DNA of 64,000 nt from the NCBI RefSeq assembly GCF_020360975.1, contig NW_025408685.1, positions 248,001-312,000 of the forward strand. The letters run 5' to 3'. Source of the DNA: Hirsutella rhossiliensis. Taxonomy: Eukaryota > Ascomycota > Sordariomycetes > Hypocreales > Ophiocordycipitaceae. This document shows positions 30,770-42,545 of this stretch, piece by piece. A model generated the notes under the pieces. That model did no database searches, was not told the DNA's origin, and worked only from the letters and a program-made list of their open reading frames with translations. A program made the position numbers and the translations under genes. The first letter of the stretch is position 1; each line of letters begins with the position of its first letter.

Positions 30770-31317
30770 TATTGATGGACGAGGGGAAGGCTCGCCAGCC
30801 GCGGCTCGCGCAAAGAGGCCTTTCGGAACGAAAGTTGGCGATGGCGACAGGAGAAAGTCGGCGAGAGGAGAGAGTTGGTGACAGGAGATAGGAGACAGGG
30901 GAAGTGAGAGGAAGACAGGAAGAAGAGTGAGATAAGAGATATGAGATGGAGATCCGGCGAGAGACGTAGAGCATTATCGTGAGTGAAATCGAGACAGAGC
31001 GTCAGAGAGGCAGCCTAGGCCGCTGGAGGGAGATTTTGCTTTGCAAAGGCGCAAAGGGCGTGGAGAGGCGGCAGGGGTGAAGAGAGTTGTGGGTGGGTAA
31101 TGCATGTGTGGGCGAGTGGAAGGCTCTGAGGATTTACAGGTGCTATAAGTGGTGGATATAAACAGAATAAGGAGTATATTGGAGAAGTTTTGACTGGATT
31201 GTCTTTGTGAAAAGGAGAGCAAGAGGAGAATGAAATATCCCATTAGGGCCTGTCGCACTTGAGTTTGAGGATGATGAAACATGTTCCTTGTCATGTTGTG
31301 TTGTTTCGTTCGTTGCT

Positions 31318-32223
31318 TTACAGAATATTCTTGGGCGGATGTCGGGCGCGGTGCGGTCGGGAAGAGATTGACGCCGGAGGTCTGATAGGGCCAGAGGCGG
31401 ATGTGGCTGGGTGATTGACTGGCTCGGTGTCCGTCTCTGAGTCTCCGGGGTCTTCGTGGGACAGAAGGGAGGAAGTGTCGGATTTGGCGGGGCCTCGACT
31501 ATCACAGGCCTCGACTATGGTGGAAATTTCTGGAGAAAGTCGCGGTCTCATGGTTGGGGTTTGGTCGGGATCGGGCAATGACCGCTTTGATGTCATCATA
31601 AGGGGATCGACTGACCTAGATGCAGGCGGCGTGGGGGAGGCGCCGCTTGGGGCGGCCTTGCGTTTTTTGGTAGAGGTAAACCTGGCCAACGCATCGCTAT
31701 AGTCCGAGGGGTTGCCGACTGAGCCCTTGGGTGTCGTCGGCAGTAGCTGTGTCGCAGAAGCCTGGTTGGACATGGCCCTGTCAAGGAAAGTCCATGTATC
31801 GGGGACGACGATGAAGATATAGTCTTGCTCGAAGGCCGGGGCATGTGTCATGATCTGGTGATCGAGTAAGCCGGCGATTTTGCCCGTGCAGGTGAGGAGA
31901 GCGTTCGGCTGGAACTGGCTATCGTGCCTCTCGGTCATCTTCTTGCATAGGGAGGTCCAAGGATTGGCGTGAATGGGAAGATGACGAAAAGTTGAAAGGA
32001 TGAAAGCCCTTGAAGGGTGTTTGCCCGGAATCCCAGGACAGATAAAGGTCGAGAGCTGGACAAAGCCGCAACAGCTCAGCTGGGTGTCGTCAAGGGCCGC
32101 AGCCGAGTTTCCATGCAGAAGGTCGCGGCCGGAACCGATGACAGGTCCCGTGAAGGAGACAATGGGTTGTATCGCTGGGAAGGCATCCGCCGAGCCGAGG
32201 TGCGAGGATGACTCTGTGGCCAT
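31318..32223 (-). CDS. Helitron accessory protein, uncharacterised, possible OB-fold
   Basis: An uninterrupted frame of 301 residues inside Helitron copy A, transcribed away from the Rep-helicase gene. The N-terminal half is ordered-looking (STFICPGIPGKHPSRAFIL, HANPWTSLCKKM, TCTGKIAGLLDHQIM, DYIFIVVPDTWTFLDRA). The C-terminal half is Ser/Pro-rich with a basic patch (TSTKKRKAAPSG) that could be a nuclear signal. The GKIAGLLDH...DYIFIVV arrangement recalls the strands of an OB-fold, and many Helitrons carry RPA-like single-strand binding proteins, but I cannot prove the fold by eye. It is the one intact gene of this element. Confidence 0.5.
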   Translation of the reverse strand: MATESSSHLGSADAFPAIQPIVSFTGPVIGSGRDLLHGNSAAALDDTQLSCCGFVQLSTFICPGIPGKHPSRAFILSTFRHLPIHANPWTSLCKKMTERHDSQFQPNALLTCTGKIAGLLDHQIMTHAPAFEQDYIFIVVPDTWTFLDRAMSNQASATQLLPTTPKGSVGNPSDYSDALARFTSTKKRKAAPSGASPTPPASRSVDPLMMTSKRSLPDPDQTPTMRPRLSPEISTIVEACDSRGPAKSDTSSLLSHEDPGDSETDTEPVNHPATSASGPIRPPASISSRPHRARHPPKNIL

Positions 32224-32346
32224 CGTCAGAGATGGTAGTGGTGACGGAGGCCTGGAGCATACACCTACGGCTGGTAGCTGTGGTCGCGGACGATGAGAGC
32301 CGGGATGGTGTATTCTGTAATGTTGTCATCCTCCGACTCGAAGCTA

Positions 32347-33848
32347 TCACGTCGCTCGATTTCCCACGTCAGGGCAAAGGGATGAACACGGCCGACCATA
32401 AAGAACCACTGCTCGGTCCATTCCGAGGATTATCTGTTGGTTGTATATGGAAATATTAAGGCTCAAGAAGATGCAGGTCGATGGATTGTCAGGATCTGAC
32501 CGGATTGCTGCATACTCTGGAGTCGACAGCCATGAGGGCGTTGGAAGGAAGACCCTCGCTAGGGTTTCTGCGTTGAGCCCTTTGACACGATGCTCATTCT
32601 GGTAGGCGAACCTAGACGGGCAGCCGGGCTGGACAAAGGCCATCATGGACATGTCGGCGCCAGCATTTTCTGGCTGTCAAGAGGTTGCCGCGGGGACGAG
32701 GTATCGACGTCGAGCTGGGAGGCCGACATCGTGAGAACATGGCAGATGTAGTCACCGTGGAAGTGTAAAGGAGGGTTAGGCAGAGTAGAGGTAGGCATCC
32801 TATAAAGCAGGTTTTCTTGCTGCTCGAAAGAGGCTCGCGGCTCGGGTCGGGGAGACTTGAGAGTCAATGAATGCTACCTAGGTGATAGATCAGAAGCGGG
32901 GGTATGCGGGAATGAGCTGGCGAGGTTCTCGAGCAGTCTCGACCATCTGGTTCTGTGGTCGTGAGTGAAGTAGGGAGCCGGGGGTTGGAAGTTGAGTAGG
33001 GGTGATGGCTATGTTGCGAGAAGTTGGAGGTCGGCGAACGGTAAGGTTAGTGTGGGTAAGACTGCGGAGAAAGAAAGTCCAGTAGTACCCTTCAGTGTCA
33101 TCGTTGCATGGAGTAGATAGCAAAGGGGGCAATAACGAATGAGTGAAGGAAAGAAAGAGGTTATGGTAGTATTGCAGGACTCCCTTTTGACGGTCGTCGG
33201 TAGTTGGATGGGCATTGCGTGCGGCTGAGCGAGGCGGGTGCCGACCGTGTCGAGTCTACTATTGGGACACGGTGAAGTCGGATATATGGGTCGACCTGAG
33301 GAGGAGGATGCGAGTTGGTCACGAGAACTTTCAAGAGGGTTTGCAAGTCGAGACTCCGGTGGCTAGCGACTACAAGAGGACAGGCAGGGGTCCTGGCTAT
33401 CGCTTTAGCATTAAGGCCGTTGATGCGACATTGGTGCTGGCGAGGGAGCAAATCTAGAAGGGTAGTCCGGCTGCATGAGGGACGTCATGGACATGTTATC
33501 GCCGGCAGCCTTGTGGCTGTTGCTCGACGAGGCGGATTGGCGGATATTGATGGTGAACTGATGCGCAAGGTTGGTAGGATGGTGTTGGAAGGGCTGAAGA
33601 GTATGGTTTGAAGTGTGCGGCAGGCGGTTGTCGCGGCCATCTCCATGTGCCGGAGGTCGGCAGTGGCCAGGGATTCGCTGGAGTGCGCAAAAGAGAGCAC
33701 GGCGATGGAAGGGTCGCTTTTGGCAAAGCTGGGGTAGCAGGTCGCACGTGGAGACCAGGCGAGGCCGGGACGGTGGACGCACATAGATAGGCATGGTAAC
33801 GGGGAATATAGAGGTAGTATTGCATCGCCTCGGTACCATAGGAAGCAT
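32347..33848 (-). pseudogene. Two related fragments upstream of the accessory gene
   Basis: Two similar starts lie in tandem: MSMMAFVQPGCPSRFA with VKGLNAETLARVFL (32652 downwards), and MSMTSLMQPDYPSRF with INGLNAKAIART (about 33500 downwards, broken by a frameshift). The first is preceded by a frame with PPLHFHGDYICHVLTMSASQ. They look like a duplicated exon or gene of the accessory locus, perhaps spliced to 31318-32223. Function unknown. Confidence 0.35.
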
Positions 33849-33892
33849 TTTATAGGGAAGCTATAAGGAAGAAACGCCACGGCCATGAGGAA

Positions 33893-34501
33893 GTGATGGT
33901 TAGGAGCTTCCCATTCGGGAGAAGTAGCGTCGTCAACAAGCGAGACTGTCCAAGTGGAGGTGCTCCGGAGCCAAAGCTTTATAGCCTGTTGCCAATTTAC
34001 GGCAGTCGACGTCGAGGAGGCAGCAGCATGGCGGACAGTCCTGCAGTGAAGTTAAGCGAGGCGGTTGCTCACCCTGAAGCCTGTTCGTTGTCAGTCGGGG
34101 ATGGAGAAGAGGGTGAGAACGTGAGCGGGTCGGGTTCGGGGCTCGGAGATGGTGCGACAGGAGCCGGTGTAGATGTGGTGGCAGCTTCTGAGGGGGCCGC
34201 AGAGCACGGGGAGAGCCTGGGACGGTTACGAAGATACGAATCACGGGCGAATGCGGCATCAACGTTCCGGCCGATTCAGCCTAGAAACCTGTGGTTGAAG
34301 ACACCGCATGGAGACAGCACGCAGAAGCAATTGCGAGGTCGTTGCCGAGAAGACCGCCGCGAGGCGGTTTGCGGTCAAACAGAGCACGGAAGTTCCATAA
34401 TATGGTTAGCAGCGGAAGTTCCGCGCAACATCAGTCACCGGGTCAGCTTCCGAGGCCCCTGTTGCCTAGGGAACGTGGAGATATGGGGTAGCGGACTCTG
34501 A
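33893..34501 (+). CDS. Hypothetical protein in the Helitron divergent region
   Basis: A 202-codon frame on the Rep-helicase strand, rich in Gly, Ser and Glu, with no known domain. Its STFRPIQPRN segment recurs, diverged, as KLRSIQPREP about 350 bp downstream (near 34620) in another frame, so the region contains an old internal duplication. It may be an upstream exon of the Rep-helicase gene or simply spacer. Confidence 0.25.
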   Translation: MMVRSFPFGRSSVVNKRDCPSGGAPEPKLYSLLPIYGSRRRGGSSMADSPAVKLSEAVAHPEACSLSVGDGEEGENVSGSGSGLGDGATGAGVDVVAASEGAAEHGESLGRLRRYESRANAASTFRPIQPRNLWLKTPHGDSTQKQLRGRCREDRREAVCGQTEHGSSIIWLAAEVPRNISHRVSFRGPCCLGNVEIWGSGL

Positions 34502-35124
34502 TCGTCCGCTCCTTATCGGCACTTTCTGCCTCAGGAGGAGATCCTGAAGATGAGGAGCAACGTGTTACGGCGGCGGCGGGCGATGTCCCGAGTGTTCATT
34601 CGAAGGAGGTACCGAAGCTTCGATCCATCCAGCCTAGGGAACCGGTATTCGACAACAAGAAAACGGGCAATTAGCAGCAGCGATTGCGTCTGGTTTGCCC
34701 AAGCGCCGTCGGGGACGGAGTTGGCGGGTAAATGGGTACCAGGCCGCAGGGGTGTCTCCAACGCAGCAGGTACGGCGCAGCATCCGGGGCCGTCTCCTGT
34801 GGGGGTGGGCGACGCCGCGGCAGAGCCAGCGGACGCTTCGCTGAGCGGGCGGAGGCTGCAACAAAGGGAGGTGGGCGGCTCATCGCGGGTGGCGGCTGGG
34901 AGCCCGTGCAGTTTGATCGGCAGCAAGAACGAGGAGAGTGCTGGAAAGGGCAGGACTGAGGTCAAGGTTCGGCATGGAAAACGTTCGCCAGCACGGCCCG
35001 GTGCCTGTCCAGTGCAAAGGGCCGGATGGCGTGTCAGGATGCGCACGTAGTCGGGCAGTCGTCGCCAAAGCTGCCGCATCCGACGGCTTGCGAAGAAGCG
35101 AATCAGCCACGGAGAGAAGAAATC

Positions 35125-38100
35125 ATGGATCGGAGGCGGCCCCGGAGGCGGCCCGGGAGGCGGGAGAAGAGAAAACGTCTTCCTGGCCCGGACGAGCGCC
35201 CGAGAAAACAGATTCGGAGTGGAATCGGAAGGCAGAGGAGTCGGGAGCTGCGGGCCGAAGACCTGGCGACTGTGCTGCGTTTTTTGGAGGAAGACTTCGC
35301 CATGAAGGAGAGGCTGTCTAACGATCAGACGTGGTGTACGCCAATACCGCACGACAGGAAGGTGTCGACGGTGCGGGATTTTTATCAGGCGTTCCAGGAC
35401 CTGCATGATGTGCTACCGCAAGCGTACGAGAAAAGAGCTGAGGGAGATCAGATGGGATCAATGGCTGTCAAGCTGCGTGCCAGAGGGCGGCCGCTCACCA
35501 TTTTCATGCCGGAGCTGCTTTCCCGAAGGCGAGCCCGTGTCGGTGTGTGCGGAGTGTGCCCGATGCCTGGCGCGCGGTAGTCTGTCGCCGGCGGTCCATC
35601 TTCACACTCGCCTTGGCTGTGAGCACATGTTCCCTGACGAGCTCAAGGGACTCACGCTGGTCGAAGAGAAGCTCGTCTCGCTCAACTCCTGCTATGGGTT
35701 TGTCACGAGATATAGCATTCCGGGCGGGCAGAGGCAGGCCGTGAGGTATCCGAGGCACGTCAAGGGCCACATCACAGTGTTTCCCAACAACGTGCAGGAG
35801 CTGGCGACCAAGGTGCTCCCGCACCCCCTTTTGCAAGCACTGGACGAGATCCACGTTTCGTGGCAGGGCGTGGAGAAGCCGGCACCGAGCGACCTGTCGA
35901 GTCTCTTGTCGGTGAGGAGGCGGGTCGTCGAGAGGGCTCTTGTTTGGCTGAAGAGGAACAACCCCCACTACGCCGAGATCGAGATCGACGTGGCGGAGAT
36001 GGAGAGTTGGGGAGACCCGATAGACGGGGTGCCGGCCTTGGTGTATGATCGCATGGAGCGGAACGAGCCGTCCGCATGGGAGAAAACGCGGACGGCGCAC
36101 GTTGTGCCGCCCACGGAGCGCGCCATGGACGACGAGGGGTCGGTGGAGATCGAGGAACTCTTCGCTCTGCTCACGCAAAGGCAGGAAACGGGAGGCGAGG
36201 CTGAAGGGCACGGGCCCAACGAAGAAGGCGCGGGTCGTGATGGAGTTGGTGCTAGCCCCGATCAGAACGTTCGACCAATCAACGAGGTGACGTCTTCCGG
36301 CATGTTTGGGCTGGACGGACCGCCAGACGTGGCGGATGTCGAGAAGCTGCGGTTTGCCTGTGACGCTGTTGGCGCAGGTGCCGACGACGGCCGCGCGGGC
36401 CCGGAACGTGGGTCGGATCCTCGGTGGGGGGGGCTCGAGGGCGTGGCGACGATGGCAGTGAGCCATACATTCGAGTCTCGCGGGGGGATGAGTTTGCCGA
36501 CTCCTTTGAGACGTCCTTCTTCGCCAGAACGTTCCCGACCCTGTTCCCATTTGGCGTTGGGGACCAAGGCTGGCCGAAGAGGCCATAGCCGAGGCGGGAA
36601 GGCCCTTACCAACTTGCGAGGCACCGGTAGAGCTGTTGAGGCAGGGGCGGCTGCGGAGACATCGTATCCTCCCGAAGCTTGAACCTCCGGATTTGGGCCG
36701 ACATCGTGCTCCGGCGCCATGGTGGCCGGTTTGCGTTGCACCACATATTTGCATTTCTCGTCTTCAACATGGGGTGCGGTCGAGGAACCGCCGCGTCAGC
36801 ATGCTGAGTGTGGCGAGGAAGGACTTCGGCAAGGTCGAGCGCGTTGCCCGCTCGATGACCGCGCAAAGGTTAGCGGCGGCGAGGTCGAGTTGGAGAGCTC
36901 GGTCAAGACGACCGATGAGGGCGTGAAGGAGCTTCTCATGAGCCTCTCGCTGTACGGCCACCGGCAACCCATGTCGAGAGGTTCGGCTCAATATGCGGCG
37001 GAAAATCCAGTCGCTCATCGTTGGCTACGGCGTTCCGGCCATCTGGTTCACCATCAACCCAAACGACATTACGAACCCGGTGAAGCTGCGACTGGCGGCA
37101 TATCGGACACGCGATCCCGGCGCGGCCGAGGAGTTCCTAGAAGGCCTTGGGAGTGCGTACACGCGGACAAGGCTGGCCATGTCCGATCCGATGAGCGCCG
37201 CCGTATTCTTCCACCGGGAGATGAAGCTGTTCTTCGATCATTACGTGAAGGTCGGAGAAGAGTCGGTATTCGGGCGCATCGGCAAGTACTATGGCGCTGT
37301 GGAGACCAACGAACGAGGGCGCTTCATGTTCACGGCTTGCTCTGGTTGCACGGAAACGCGCATCTCAGCTCGATGCTTGCCGACATCCACGGGGAGGATC
37401 AGGCGGCGAATCGCGAGCGAATCATACGATACGTCGATAGTGTCTTCTCCGAGGTAAGAATAGCTAAGACGTGTCACTGAGAACCTGAATTGCTCGTCCA
37501 ATGGACAAACGGGGCCAGGCTGACGTGCAAGATAGGATCTGGATCAGGAAGGGTTCTGCGCCGTGCAAGCGGAGCGATCTGTGACGTCCGATATTTCCTC
37601 CCTGCTGGACAACACCGAGCAGTTTTCGGCCGCATTTGACGAGGAGGCCAACTTCTGTGCCGGCGCTACACAGGTTCACACGCATAGCCCGACCTGTGTC
37701 AAGTATTCCTTGGGCAAAGGAGCGCGGAAAGGGAATCTATGCCGGTTTAAGTCTCCATGGAGGTTGGTCGACAAGACCGCCATCACGGCAGACGGGGTGT
37801 TGCAGATCGGAGGACTCACAGCATGGTCAATCGATGGAACAAGGCTATCGCTGTTGGGCTCCGGCACAACCACGACATTTCCTTCATTGCGACGCAGCGC
37901 AAGACCATGGCCCTTATGTATTATGTCACGAACTACGCGACGAAGGTGGAGGACCCGGTGTGGAAGCGTGTGGCGGCCGCGGCCGATCTCCTGGCCGCCT
38001 CAACGGGTGATGGCACGGCCAACGGAGGACAGGACGACGGTGGAGGTGCTGTTGGCGATGACGCCGCCAAGGGGAACAGGACGCGACAGTTCTTGATGAG

Positions 38101-41088
38101 GGTGGCGAATCGTGTGTTCACGGAGCGTCCGCTGTCTCAGGTCGAGGTCATTGCTCATCTTCTGGGATATCCGGCCGAGTTCACCAACAGCAGCGCCTGG
38201 GCGTACCTGAACACATCTCTGCTGTACTGGGAAGTCTTTCGAAGGTGGCCGTATCTCCGACGAGCAAATGGCGCGGCGGCCATAGATGATGCTCTGAATG
38301 AGTCGGTCGTTGTCGAAGAAGCAGGCCTGAGGATCTCCCACGTTGAGGCGTACCAGCACCGGGGAGAGCTCCTGCGAGGGCTATGCTTATACGAGTACAT
38401 ATCGCTCGTTAGACTAAAACGCACCAGTAAGGATGAGAGCTGTGCGGCCTGGGGGGAGGTGCCCTTCGAGGATGGATGGGCGCCAGGGAGACGCTGGGTC
38501 CAGGTGCTCAGGCGGCCGGGCAAGCATGCTACCGTCTGCCTCGATGGCTACCTGAGCAAGGACTTCGGCCACAACGACGACGAGGAGTCGTGCCACCGGA
38601 GGTGTGTATAGCAACCGCCCTGCCGGCAGGCATCATCAGAGTGGCTAACCTCCCCCACCTCCCCCTTAAAGGGCAGCCGTGCAGCATCTTGCGCTATTTG
38701 TGCCGTGGGAGTCCTTTCTGTGCGAAGAAACAGGTGAGATCAATGGCATCTGGGAGCGGGCGCGAGAGGCGCTGGCCCCGAGAATATCATGTCTCGTCGA
38801 CAACGTGCAGCTGCTTCGACGATCAGCCGAAGACGCAAAGCGCGACGCCAAGCAATGGGCGGCCTCATCCGGCGATGGCGATTCCACGGTCGCCCACGTC
38901 GAGGAGGGCGAGACAGGCGAGGCGGGCGCAGAATTTGCAGCGACATATCGGTCCAACAACATCGGAGACGCAACGCGCCTGATCGACGTCGTCCGAGGCG
39001 CAGTGGGCACGAATCAGGTGACGGCCAAGTCGCCGGAGCTCATGGCAATGATGCGGCAGCTCTGTCGATTCCAGCAATCGGCGCTCTGCTCAACGGCCGA
39101 GCTCGAGGCCATCGCGATTCCCGAACAAGGGTTGAGGTGCATAAGCATGCCAGGGCGGGTATTTTCCGGGGCCGCACTACCGCCGCAGGATCAGGTCAAG
39201 GCTATCAAGTCGCAGCAGATAAGTGCGTCGAGGAAAGGGAGAGAATGATCCAAGGCGTACAAACCACAATCGCAGTCCGGGAAAGCGATCGCCGAGCTGC
39301 GTTGCGGAGGTGATGACCGGCTTCGGGAGGACGACGTCGAAATGACGACAGCCGACTCCGACGAGACGGCTAGCGACGCAGAAGCGGGAATGCGCGTCCA
39401 GTTTGGCCCATCGACCTCCTTCTTCGCGGCGGGCAAGGAGTTGTCAACACGGCTAACGCTGAACAAGAGGCAGTCGATCGCTTTCCTAATAATATGCCGC
39501 CAGCTCGATTTGATGCGACAAACGACGGGGGCGATGCCGGCCAGCTCTGCCAGTTCGTCGGCGGCGAGGGGGGCACCGGCAAGTCGCGGATCATTGGGGC
39601 ACTCGTCGAGCTGTTCAGTGGGAAGAGCCTTTCGAATCGTCTGCTGATCACGGCGACGTCAGGGACTGCCGCGGCGCAGATCAACGGCATCACGATCCAC
39701 TCCGCCTGCGGGTTCACTAAAGACCAAGGGCGGGCGGCGCGAACACAGCCAAGGACCTTGACGGGGTGCGGCTGACAAAACGGGCGGAGCGGTTCATCCA
39801 CGGCCAGTCTCGGATGGACTGGCAGGAGAAGGACGTGCTTGTCATCGACGAGGTGAGCATGCTCGGAGCGCGGACGCTGCACGCCATAAACGAGCGACTC
39901 TGTCGGCTTCGCGGATCGCAGAAAGATTTCGGGGGGATCCCCATCGTCCTCTTCTGCGGAGACTTTCAGCAGTTCCGGCCGGTCCAAGAGAGGTCGATCG
40001 TCCCGCCGAGCGCGGCCATCTCGTGGGACGTAGACAACTCGTTCAAGGCCGAGCAGCGGCACCAGCACGACAAAGCGCACGCGCTGTGGAAGAGATTCAC
40101 GACGGTCGTCATGTTGAACGAGCAAATGCGCGCCGCCGGGGATCCGGAATTGCAGGGGCTACTGAAGCGGATCCGGCAGGGTGTGCAGGACCGCACGGAT
40201 CTGGACCTCCTCAACTCAAGGTGCTACCGCGAGGGCAGGCGGATCCCTTGGGAGACTGGCATCACCGTGGTGACGCCGCTGAACAGGAATCGGTGGAACC
40301 TAAACATGGAGGCAAGCTTGGCGTTCCGGGTCCAGCAGCGGTCGACGATGCGCATCTTCATCTCCGAGCACAAGTGGAAGGAGGGCCTGCCGACCGAGGA
40401 AGAAGCGATCATGATACTCAATCAAGGCGACGATAGCGCGATCCCCGTGCCGGCCGTCTTCATGTTCGTGGCCGGGATGCCGGTCGTCGTGAACCACAAC
40501 ACCCATCAGGGGCTGAAGCTGGTGAACGGCGCCGGCTACTCGGCGGTGGAGGTCATTGTCGACAAGGCGTCCCCGGGGCATCGAATCTCGTCCGACATGA
40601 CGATCCACTTCGGGCCGCCGGCGGGGATATTACTGGAATCGGCGACGACAAAGGACCTCCACTTCGTCGGGATGCCGCCGGGCACGATCTTGTTAACGCC
40701 GATGAGCGTCAGGATACACTGCCAACGAAAGCGGCCGTGGCAGCAGAACGACGTCAGCCGGAAGGGATTGCCGTGCGCAGCAGCCTTCGCCTGCACGGAC
40801 TACAAGGTGCAGGGCAGAACGCTAGAGCGCGTGGCCCTGGAGCTGCGGGGGACACGGACGACGAAAGTCGATGGAAGGGCCGTGCCCTCGCAATGCGACC
40901 CGTACAGCTTATATGTGCAGCTATCGCGCTGTCGAACGCTAGACGGCATCACGCTCGTGTCCAAGGTGCGGGAGAGACTTGGTGGGCAACCGAGTCCCCG
41001 AAGAGATGACCGCCGCGCAGGCCAGGCTGGAGGTGCTAAGCGAGAGGACTGTCGAGGAAGCTTTGCGTCGGTCGGATGGCGACGCTGA
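35125..41088 (+). pseudogene. Helitron family 2 Rep-helicase, copy A (frameshifted, spliced)
   Basis: The start is taken at ATG 35125 (MDRRRPRRRPGRREKRKR), which lines up with the basic start of copy B; an in-frame ATG at 35026 is possible. Order: CYRKR and CRSCFPEGEPVSVCAEC zinc-binding segments, a DUF6570-like block (EKLVSLNSCYGFVTRYSIPG), a Helitron_like_N block (IWFTINPNDITNPVKLRLAA), the HUH site LHVHGLLWL near 37330, the Tyr pair YYVTNYATK near 37920, and a PIF1 helicase with GGEGGTGKSR, VLVIDEVSMLG, CGDFQQFRPV and YVQLSRCRTLDGI. An 82-nt intron (37454-37535) is shared with copy B; another is likely near 38.6 kb. A deletion of roughly 25 nt near 35395 and a short G run near 36486 shift the frame. 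Confidence 0.87.
37454..37535 (+). other. Conserved intron in Helitron family 2 Rep-helicase, copy A
   Basis: 82 nt, GTAAGA to ATAG, removing frame breaks between VDSVFSE and DLDQEGFCA. Copy B has an intron of the same length at the same codon boundary (47110-47191). Confidence 0.75.
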
Positions 41089-41975
41089 AGAGTCAAGGAG
41101 AGTTGTCAGGGTGAGGTGACGAGGGGGAGAAGACGGAGGAGCGCGCCGGCGGGCAAGAAGACAAGGGCACTGGGCAGCAGCGATCAACGAGGGGCGACTT
41201 TTAGACTTGAAGGAAGAACCCGCTAGAAAGGCATGAACGAAAAGGGCAAAGACAAAAGGACGCAAGTTTTAGACACAATAAGAAAACCGGCGGACGAAAG
41301 GAAAAAGGTTGGCATTGGCATTGGCAAGGGGGTAAACAGGAGTAATATAACGGGGGGGAAACAGGGCAAGGCATGAGAGGGGCAAGAGAAGGCGGCAGCG
41401 ACCAATGACGAGGGAGGGAGGGAAGGGTCGGCGACCAATCACACGGGATCTTTTATTCCGAAAGAGGAAATAAATCAGCCAATCAGAGGCGGAGGATGTG
41501 GGGGTGAAGCAGTTTGGGGCCTTTTTTCCCCGCGCGCTAAGAAGTCCTTTCGTTCCTCAAGGCAAGGCACTCAAGGCATGGCTACAGCTCGCATACGACC
41601 AAGGAGTTCATTCAGTATTGTGATGATCACAGGTAAGGCAACCCCTCACGGGTTGCGCAAAGGGCCTTGAGGAACGAAGACTGAAGATTGGAGAGACAAT
41701 CAAGACAAGACAAAGACAAGACAAAGAACGCAAGCAGGCGGTAGCGCTAGGAACTAAAGCATGCAAGAAGGTAGGCAAAGAAATCGGCCATTCGGGCACC
41801 AACCCGCAGCGGGGAAGAGACAGAAAAAGCAAGAAGGCAAGTAGAGCGGCGATAAACGGTTGCGGGGTAAGAGAAAGGAAGAGAGTATAAGAGAGGCACT
41901 AAGGCACAAATAGGAGAGAAGAGCAGAAGCAAGTACTATAGCTACCGATCAAGCAGTTACGAAAATAACTACAGC
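41089..41975. other. Junction of the two family 2 Helitrons, no gene
   Basis: Purine-rich spacer. It holds the CCAATCAGAGG motif (41471), CTTTCGTTCCTCAAGGC (41545), a GCAACCC-CTCAC-GGGTTGC stem-loop (41638-41656) and the GCGCAAAGGGCC start motif, so one element ends and the next begins here. No coding frame is supported. Confidence 0.6.
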
Positions 41976-42545
41976 ATGGCCACTTGCAACGTTTCCGTGG
42001 AGTTCTGGAGCGAATTCGGGGCCACGGAGCTTAAGTATATGCATAGCATCCCGAAGACGCTCGTGACGCAGGCAGGCCAGGCGAGGCCAAACAACGAAGC
42101 CAGCGCACAGTTCCTACAGTGGATAAGGCCAATCCTACAGGAGCACGAGGCAGTGTGTCGGAAGGCAGCAGGGGCGCGCTGCGAGAGCTGCGGCGGACTC
42201 GCAAAGGACATTCTACAGAGCCCGATATCGTTTCTACACGCAGAGAGGCCATATGTCCTCGTGGTTGTCTCGTCGTTCTGCGGCAAAGAAGGATGCGAAA
42301 TTAGGGCGAGGCAGGAAATGCAGGACACGATGGCAGAGGCGGGGCAGGCGGACGAAAGCATAGGCGCAAAGCAAATGCAAGGGCAGGATCGGCAGAGCAC
42401 AGAGGGGCAGGTCTGCCGGGTGTGCGGAGAGACGGCGGGGGCGAGGAGGTGCAGCCGATGCAAGGCCGTCGCGTACTGCAGCAGGCAACACCAAAAGGAG
42501 GACTGGAAGGTGCACAAGAAGGGATGCAAGCCAAAGGCAAGCTAG
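41976..42545 (+). CDS. MYND zinc-finger protein, Helitron cargo
   Basis: An intact single-exon frame of 189 residues. The C-terminal MYND finger has Cys147, Cys150, Cys159, Cys162, Cys168, His172, His180 and Cys184, including CRVCGETAGARRCSRCK and AYCSRQHQKEDWKVH, a canonical spacing. MYND fingers bind Pro-rich peptides and act as protein docking modules. An additional CESC pair (69-72) and CGKEGC (102-107) may bind another zinc. No SET or other catalytic domain is present. The gene lies between the start motif of Helitron copy B and its Rep-helicase on the same strand, so it is best read as captured cargo; a host gene caught between elements is the alternative. Confidence 0.8.
   Translation: MATCNVSVEFWSEFGATELKYMHSIPKTLVTQAGQARPNNEASAQFLQWIRPILQEHEAVCRKAAGARCESCGGLAKDILQSPISFLHAERPYVLVVVSSFCGKEGCEIRARQEMQDTMAEAGQADESIGAKQMQGQDRQSTEGQVCRVCGETAGARRCSRCKAVAYCSRQHQKEDWKVHKKGCKPKAS

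Larger units (their letters stand above)
30770..41640 (+). mobile_element. Helitron, family 2, copy A (about 10.9 kb)
   Basis: The left end follows the hairpin at 30751-30769 and shows GCGCAAAGAGGCC (30808), which recurs as GCGCAAAGGGCC at 41655 at the start of the next copy. The right end carries CTTTCGTTCCTCAAGGC near 41545, as does copy B near 51444. Contents are a divergent accessory locus on the minus strand (31318-33848), a plus-strand open region, and a Rep-helicase gene (35125-41088). Borders are estimated to within about 100 bp. Confidence 0.72.

Noticed and set aside
33411..33886. Three overlapping minus-strand frames of 109-145 codons
   Set aside because: They overlap in different frames; only the short PSRF/GLNA similarity to the 32652 fragment is supported, and that is reported as a fragment.
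35504..36754. 416-codon minus-strand frame
   Set aside because: Antisense shadow of the GC-rich Rep-helicase gene; the plus-strand frame carries the zinc-binding and DUF6570-like motifs.
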